From assembly GCF_013328205.1 (NCBI RefSeq), contig NZ_JABULH010000009.1, forward strand, positions 1 to 62,681: a stretch of 62,681 nt of DNA. Direction: 5' to 3'. Made by a program: the position numbers and the translations under genes. This DNA comes from Sphingomonas hominis. Its GTDB lineage: Bacteria; Pseudomonadota; Alphaproteobacteria; Sphingomonadales; Sphingomonadaceae. Position 1 is the first letter of the stretch, and every line of letters begins with the position of its first letter. A model generated the notes under the pieces. It ran no database searches. It was not told the DNA's origin and saw only the letters and a list, made by a program, of their open reading frames with translations. Positions 58,602 through 62,681 of the stretch are shown here, piece by piece.

Positions 58602-59117
58602 TCAGGCGTTCTCGGTGACGCGCTTGCCGCGGCTGCGGCGCGTGGTTTCCTCGACGGGGGCGGTGGTCTCGCCGAGGCCGTCGTCGCCGGCGCCGGCGCT
58701 GCCGCTCATCCCGGCGTCGTCGCTCGAGCCGTCGGCGCCGAACGGCGGAGCGGGATCCTCGTCCGACTTGATGCCGAGCGCGCTGGTCACGTCGCGACGC
58801 TTCTGCGCGCGCTGCCAGACGATGTTGTACGAACCGTCCTCCTGTCGGAAGGCCGAGACCTGGAGCGGCTGAGCGAGCGAGGGATCGTCGATGCGGCCAT
58901 TGAGGAACGCCTCGCCGGTGTTGTTCGAGTTGAGTTCGAAGAAGGCGCCGACCTGCACCCAGGTGCGGCCGGGGGTCAGCGCGTGGATCTCGTAGCGCGG
59001 CGCGCGCGGGTTGGCGGACTGCACCGGCTTCAGCGCGATCGTCATCGCAACCGCGAGCGTCGAGATGCGGCCCATGAAGATGCCGGCGTCGTTCTGCTTG
59101 ATCTGACCGATGTTCAT
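58602..59117 (-). CDS. DUF736 protein (copy 2)
   Basis: A 171-residue DUF736 protein almost identical to copy 1 over its first 130 residues; visible differences include S-A-N-P for S-T-N-P and L-N-S-N-N for L-T-S-N-N. The tail differs: it is longer and ends in a basic patch (R-R-S-R-G-K-R-V-T-E). The shared leader suggests the same expression signals. The long frame extending upstream to 59789 is an artefact of the GC-rich leader. Confidence 0.9.
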   Translation of the reverse strand: MNIGQIKQNDAGIFMGRISTLAVAMTIALKPVQSANPRAPRYEIHALTPGRTWVQVGAFFELNSNNTGEAFLNGRIDDPSLAQPLQVSAFRQEDGSYNIVWQRAQKRRDVTSALGIKSDEDPAPPFGADGSSDDAGMSGSAGAGDDGLGETTAPVEETTRRSRGKRVTENA

Positions 59118-59247
59118 CGTAACGTCTCCTGTGTCGGCTGGACCCCATGTCCTCGACACCATCTTTAATCCCTCTCTCCTCCCCGGCCCTTCGGCCGGGC
59201 AGGGCGCGCAAGCGCCCCTCACCGACGCGCTTATCGCGCGGCGGTGG
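58726..59247. repeat. 522-bp segmental duplication, copy 2
   Basis: Counterpart of 55473-55994 at a constant offset of 3253 bp without indels. The duplication is direct and could recombine to delete the 3.2 kb between the copies. Confidence 0.92.
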
Positions 59248-59293
59248 ATGCCTTGGAGCGACCCTGGGCGACGTGCTTGGCACGGTGTCGCCG

Positions 59294-59836
59294 TTACGGT
59301 GGACCGCAGGGGTGTTCCGGGATCGTCGCCGGAGGATGGCGCTCGAGGTGACGCCGGGCGGTCGCCAGTTTGCGCAAGGCAGACGCCAGAAACAGTCCGT
59401 GCGAACTCTCCGCGTCGATAAGCGCCGCGCGCTTCGTCAGCTGGGTCTCCCGGTGCCGGATCGCGTCGATTGCCATCATCACATCGTCGAGGGTGAGTGC
59501 GACGACCGTCTGTGACGGGGAGAGCGGCACGCACCGCAGGGCGAAGGGCAGGAAATGCGGTGCGATCGGCAGATGGTGCGCAAGCGCGAGCTCGACGGCG
59601 TGCCGCCACTGGTCGGCGTCGTGGACCGTCTCCCGCAGGATCGCCGCAGACGACATGGGCGCGAGCGAGCGCAGCGCTCCGGCGCCGATGGTAACCGCGA
59701 GCGGGTCGCTCGATGCCAGGCCGATGACGCCTTCGGAAATGACGGCGAGGACATCGCCCTCCACGATGCAGGGGCTCTCGTCGAGGCACGCTTCGTAGGC
59801 GGCTGCGCTGGTGTCGTAATAGTGGACGCGGTGCAT
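59294..59836 (-). CDS. Hypothetical protein
   Basis: A 180-residue protein (M-H-R-V-H-Y-Y-D-T-S-A-A-A-Y-E-A, then V-E-G-D-V-L-A-V-I-S-E-G-V-I-G-L-A, and a helical C-terminal half with L-D-D-V-M-M-A-I-D-A-I-R-H-R-E). AAGGAAA precedes the ATG. No family recognised. It follows the intron-interrupted gene on the same strand, and the two may be one operon. Confidence 0.68.
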   Translation of the reverse strand: MHRVHYYDTSAAAYEACLDESPCIVEGDVLAVISEGVIGLASSDPLAVTIGAGALRSLAPMSSAAILRETVHDADQWRHAVELALAHHLPIAPHFLPFALRCVPLSPSQTVVALTLDDVMMAIDAIRHRETQLTKRAALIDAESSHGLFLASALRKLATARRHLERHPPATIPEHPCGPP

Positions 59837-59878
59837 GACCGTTTCCTTCAGGTTCGGGGAAGGCGACCGCGGTCGCGG

Positions 59879-60101
59879 TCAGGAATAAAGCGGGCGCTGG
59901 GCCGGGAAGCGCTCGGGCGGCAGGCCCGAGAAGGTGTAGGCGCGGTAGCGTCCGCCGTCGTAGATCACCGACGAGACCTCCGGCTTGTGTCGCTGCAGGC
60001 GCTCGAGGAGGCGGTTTGCGCGACGCTGCGCCGCGATCGCGGCCTCGTCGTCGAAGTGGATGGCGATCGCGCGCACGAAGGTGCCGCTATCGTACCGTAG
60101 G
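59879..60101 (-). CDS. 3' exon of an intron-interrupted small gene
   Basis: The frame continuing into the intron's last base encodes L-R-Y-D-S-G-T-F-V-R-A-I-A-I-H-F-D-D-E-A, A-N-R-L-L-E-R-L-Q-R-H-K-P and Y-R-A-Y-T-F-S-G-L-P-P-E-R-F. About 74 codons remain; the 5' exon lies beyond the right edge of the window. Protein would be made only after intron splicing. No family recognised. The apparent ATG at 60379 belongs to the intron. Confidence 0.6.
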
Positions 60102-60147
60102 GTAGGCAGGGTGGCGTCTACGAGAGAACACCCCACTGCCCCCCTCC

Positions 60148-60181
60148 GAACCGGACGTGCAACTTTCACTGCATCCGGCTC
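60148..60181 (-). ncRNA. Group II intron domain V (catalytic RNA core)
   Basis: The 34-nt domain V hairpin begins GAGCCGGATGC, carries the GAAA tetraloop (GTGAAAGTTGC), and closes GTCCGGTTC. The AGC catalytic triad is intact. Domain VI follows at about 60105-60140 with stem GGTGTT/GACGCC and a bulged A, the branch point. The intron RNA therefore looks able to splice. Confidence 0.88.
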
Positions 60182-62040
60182 TCCGCTCCGGGCACTGTAG
60201 AACGAAAGTCCGGCAGCTTCCCTGCATGAAGGAGTTGATGACAGGGCGCGCAAAGCGGCCTCGTCTTCCGGGCCCGTTCGGCGTGAAGCCTCCGGAACAC
60301 CGGCCCATCCCTCATGCGACGCACGGGGTTGCTGTGGTGAAGATGGAACGGTCCATCGGTGCCGCCACATGCGGAGCATGCTTGGGCGAGCACTCGGTCA
60401 GTCAGGTTGGTCCTGCTTAACCGAAGAGCTTCCGTGCGAGGCGTGTTGTCGACCGACGGCCAGAACACCGGCCTACGATCGAGTTCCGCCAGTCGCCAAA
60501 CCGCGATCCTCCTCTTCTCATCCCTCCCAACGCCGATACGCACTACGTACCTGCCCGGGCCAACCCTGAGGCGCCGGAGCGAAGCCATTAGGCTTGTCCG
60601 ATGCTTGTGCGCGAGCGTCTTGAACAGACTACCGCGCCAGAGAAACTCGAGCTTGTTGAGTGCGCCTTTCACATCCACGGCCAAGGCATAGTAATTTGCA
60701 AAGCCGCGAAGTTCGGCGTTGTAGACCTTGACGATCTCCGCATCATCCATGTGAAGCAGGCCCGGACGGTGCACAGCCCGTCCCAAGTCGAACTGACCAT
60801 AGCCGTGCCTCTGGCTGAACGATTGCACCTTGTCGCGCGGGACCAGCAACTGAATTTGATCCGTCACCGTCCGCTTGACTGCGACGATGCCCGTCCGTGC
60901 CCGTTGTTTGACGAGCCGGTCGGACGCCGTGCGAGTGCGCACGTCGTAGCCAAGGAACCTTGCTCCCTTCCGAGCCTCGCGGATCCCGCTTTTCAACGGG
61001 GACGTTCGGAGCTCAAGCTCGCTCGCGAGGAAGCCCTCGATGGCGGCCTTGATCTCTTCGGCCTCGGCCCGGCTGCCGATAACCCCCAGAAGGAAGTCGT
61101 CGGCGTACCGGACGTAGCGAAGGCGTCGAAAGTCTGGATCGAACGGGTCCGTCGCGGGTAGCTTGCGCATCGCCGCGAGCGTCTCCTTTATTCGGTCCAG
61201 CCATGGTTGGATTTCATCAACCTGCCCTTTGTCACGCAGCGCAGCCACGCGCTTCCGGGCGTACTCGGAACGGCGCTGAAGGTGCCTGTATTCCGCCGAT
61301 TTGCGACGTTGGGCACCCTTGTCGAAGCCAGCGACGAGCCCTTCCACATAATGGTCAAGCTCGTGCAGGTAGACGTTCGCGAGCAGAGGCGAGACGATGC
61401 CTCCTTGCGGCGTGCCACTATAGGTTTCGTGGAAACGCTGCTGCTCCAGATACCCTGCCTTCAGCATCGCACTGATGAGAGCGGTAAACCGCCTATCATC
61501 AATGCGACGTTCAAGCAGGCTCAACAATTTCTCGTGAGAGATGTTGTCGAAGTATCCTTCGACATCGACTTCGATCAGCCACTTCACGCCCTTCCATGTC
61601 TTGCGGACATGGTCGAGCGCCGTGTGACACGACCGCCCCCGTCGAAAGCCGTGTGACCGATCAGAGAAGATCGGTTCATAGACTTCGTTCAGGATCATCC
61701 TGACCACTTCCTGCACCAGTCGGTCGGTTGCAGTCGGGATGCCGAGCGGTCTTGTTTTACCGTTGGTCTTGGGGATGTGGACGCGCCTGACCGGCTGCGG
61801 GCGATACGTGCCCGCCGAGAGTTGCGCGATCACCGCATCGATCCGGCTTTCGTCGAGATCGGTTACGGCCTCACGGTCGATGCCGGGGGTCTCTGCCCCA
61901 CGGTTCTGTTGGATGCGGCCCAAAGCTTCCACCCACAAGGAGCGGGATAGCAGCAGTCGGAACACACCGTTCACACGTTTGCCGGTCAAGGCAATCGTTC
62001 CAAGTGATTCCAGCCTTTTCAAGGCGGCACAGGGTTGCAT
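60166..62040 (-). CDS. ltrA: Group II intron reverse transcriptase/maturase/HNH endonuclease
   Basis: A 624-residue intron-encoded protein. The RT domain spans about residues 50-345, with [38 protein letters not shown] and R-Y-A-D-D-F-L-L-G (catalytic YADD, residues 312-315). The maturase (X) domain and DNA-binding region follow, and an HNH domain ends the protein ([24 protein letters not shown]). All parts are intact, so it should support splicing and retrohoming. Its stop codon lies inside domain V. Confidence 0.95.
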   Translation of the reverse strand: MQPCAALKRLESLGTIALTGKRVNGVFRLLLSRSLWVEALGRIQQNRGAETPGIDREAVTDLDESRIDAVIAQLSAGTYRPQPVRRVHIPKTNGKTRPLGIPTATDRLVQEVVRMILNEVYEPIFSDRSHGFRRGRSCHTALDHVRKTWKGVKWLIEVDVEGYFDNISHEKLLSLLERRIDDRRFTALISAMLKAGYLEQQRFHETYSGTPQGGIVSPLLANVYLHELDHYVEGLVAGFDKGAQRRKSAEYRHLQRRSEYARKRVAALRDKGQVDEIQPWLDRIKETLAAMRKLPATDPFDPDFRRLRYVRYADDFLLGVIGSRAEAEEIKAAIEGFLASELELRTSPLKSGIREARKGARFLGYDVRTRTASDRLVKQRARTGIVAVKRTVTDQIQLLVPRDKVQSFSQRHGYGQFDLGRAVHRPGLLHMDDAEIVKVYNAELRGFANYYALAVDVKGALNKLEFLWRGSLFKTLAHKHRTSLMASLRRLRVGPGRYVVRIGVGRDEKRRIAVWRLAELDRRPVFWPSVDNTPRTEALRLSRTNLTDRVLAQACSACGGTDGPFHLHHSNPVRRMRDGPVFRRLHAERARKTRPLCAPCHQLLHAGKLPDFRSTVPGAESRMQ

Positions 62041-62679
62041 CAGCAGACCTCCGCCCTGGTTCGATGCTGGATCGAAGCTGCCGCACTTCCCCCGCTCGGT
62101 TGCGCTTTCGCTCGGGTCACCCCGAACTTATACGGCCGACCGTCCCTCACCGAGGCAAGGGCTGTCCCGGCAATTACGCCGGGTGTTCGGGTAATATTGC
62201 GGCTCCGCCGCCATACAGGTCGATAACTCGACCAGCTACAGGCGGTCCCGTAGTTACGCGTGAAAGGAGATAAGCTAACGGTCTTAGGTGACCTTTTCAT
62301 CTCTAGTCCTCCGAAGGAGGTCACGCCGACAAGGTTGGCCGGTCAAGTCGATGGTACGGACTTGGCCGCTTCTCGGGTCCGAGCTGGTAGAGTGGACCCG
62401 ACGCGTCGGTGCGGGGTTTCAGTCGCTTTCCTCGCCGCCAAGGGTTTAGGCCGCGAGAGATTGGGCTTCACGCAGTGTAGCGTTCACCATAACCGTCTTG
62501 CCCTGACCCGTTGCTTCAATGCGACTATTCACTTTGGGCCTTTTCCGAGCATGCTATGGTCCCGTTCTCCTTTCGAAGTTTCAGCCCGAGGGCACCGGTA
62601 AGCTCGGTGGGCAGATGCCATTGCCAACAAGCATCACGTCATCAGACGCACTCCTTTCTCGCGCCACAACGGCGCACAC
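62041..62679 (-). ncRNA. Group II intron domains I-III
   Basis: The 640 bp upstream of the RT gene carry no other gene and represent the structured 5' domains of the intron. The 5' GUGYG and the first stem are recognisable; internal exon-binding sites were not assigned because the 5' exon is outside the window. Confidence 0.7.
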
Positions 62680-62681
62680 CA

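Larger units (their letters stand above)
60102..62679 (-). mobile_element. Group II intron with encoded reverse transcriptase
   Basis: A complete bacterial group II intron of about 2.58 kb on the minus strand. The 5' end reads GTGTGCGCC (GUGYG consensus; the start could also be at 62677) with a GCGCC/GGCGC stem. The 3' end has domain V at 60148-60181 and a domain VI hairpin with a bulged branch-point A, then TAC at 60104-60102. Domain IV holds the protein gene. It moves by retrohoming into DNA. Its 5' end coincides with the window edge. Confidence 0.9.

Noticed and set aside
59118-59789. Long N-terminal extension of DUF736 copy 2
   Set aside because: The extension passes through the duplicated leader hairpins, and DUF736 proteins start at M-N-I-G; the internal ATG has AGGAGAC.
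60166-62040. Retron or DGR reverse transcriptase
   Set aside because: The HNH domain, the maturase region and flanking domain V/VI define a group II intron; no msr/msd or template/variable repeats were seen.

Overview
The window looks like accessory DNA of a sphingomonad-type alphaproteobacterium. The evidence is high G+C coding (roughly 65% by eye), GGAAC-N16-CGTT promoters of the alphaproteobacterial general stress response (EcfG type), a GTTC-N7-GTTC LexA box ahead of imuA-imuB-dnaE2, a Ros/MucR-type regulator, and a MobF relaxase with DUF736, DUF2493 and ssb accessory genes. No rRNA, tRNA, replication or partition genes and no type IV secretion channel genes were seen. I read it as part of a conjugative plasmid, megaplasmid or integrated element. 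The left edge lies in what looks like an IS21-type terminus and the right edge falls at the 5' end of a group II intron. Both are repeats, so the window may be a whole draft contig.

Layout. 1-6.4 kb: an M23 peptidase cut by the IS end, small genes, a degenerate HWE-type kinase, a YciF-like ferritin fold protein, an aldo/keto reductase coupled to an SDR, and a relic of an outer-membrane efflux gene. 6.4-10.7 kb (minus): an EcfG-like sigma factor with its own EcfG promoter, then mlaD-like, tetR and ubiB-like genes. 10.8-16.4 kb: two hotdog thioesterases, then an EmrA/EmrB/NodT-type tripartite efflux operon ending in marR. 16.4-20.3 kb: a DUF4142 gene with an EcfG promoter, a DUF4403 lipoprotein, a TrpF paralogue and a single-domain response regulator. 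20.4-23.2 kb: serine recombinase, vapBC and tyrosine recombinase. 23.3-32.6 kb: an SOS mutagenesis locus (imuA, imuB, dnaE2) with a degenerate GGDEF protein, an HU protein and an SRAP-domain protein.

32.6-36.4 kb is an island of lower G+C. It holds a two-gene CBASS-like defence pair: a CD-NTase whose only plausible start codon is ATC, translationally coupled to a SLATT membrane effector. A ParB/Srx-like gene and a small ORF flank it, and two tandem 46-residue membrane proteins follow. 37.2-49.7 kb is a very long, tightly overlapping minus-strand array. It runs from a ribbon-helix-helix protein through traD and traI and then about a dozen mostly unknown membrane or secreted proteins. Upstream of it, a cluster of perfect inverted repeats is a good oriT/relaxosome candidate.

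50.2-60.1 kb carries short, mostly minus-strand plasmid-type genes (DUF2493/SLOG, ssb, two near-identical DUF736 copies, many orphans), several with their own terminators. They are interspersed with REP-like palindromic repeats. From 60.1 kb to the end is a group II intron encoding an RT-maturase-HNH protein, inserted in a small gene.

Functionally the window combines stress response, SOS mutagenesis, efflux, anti-phage defence and conjugation functions, as expected of mobile accessory DNA.
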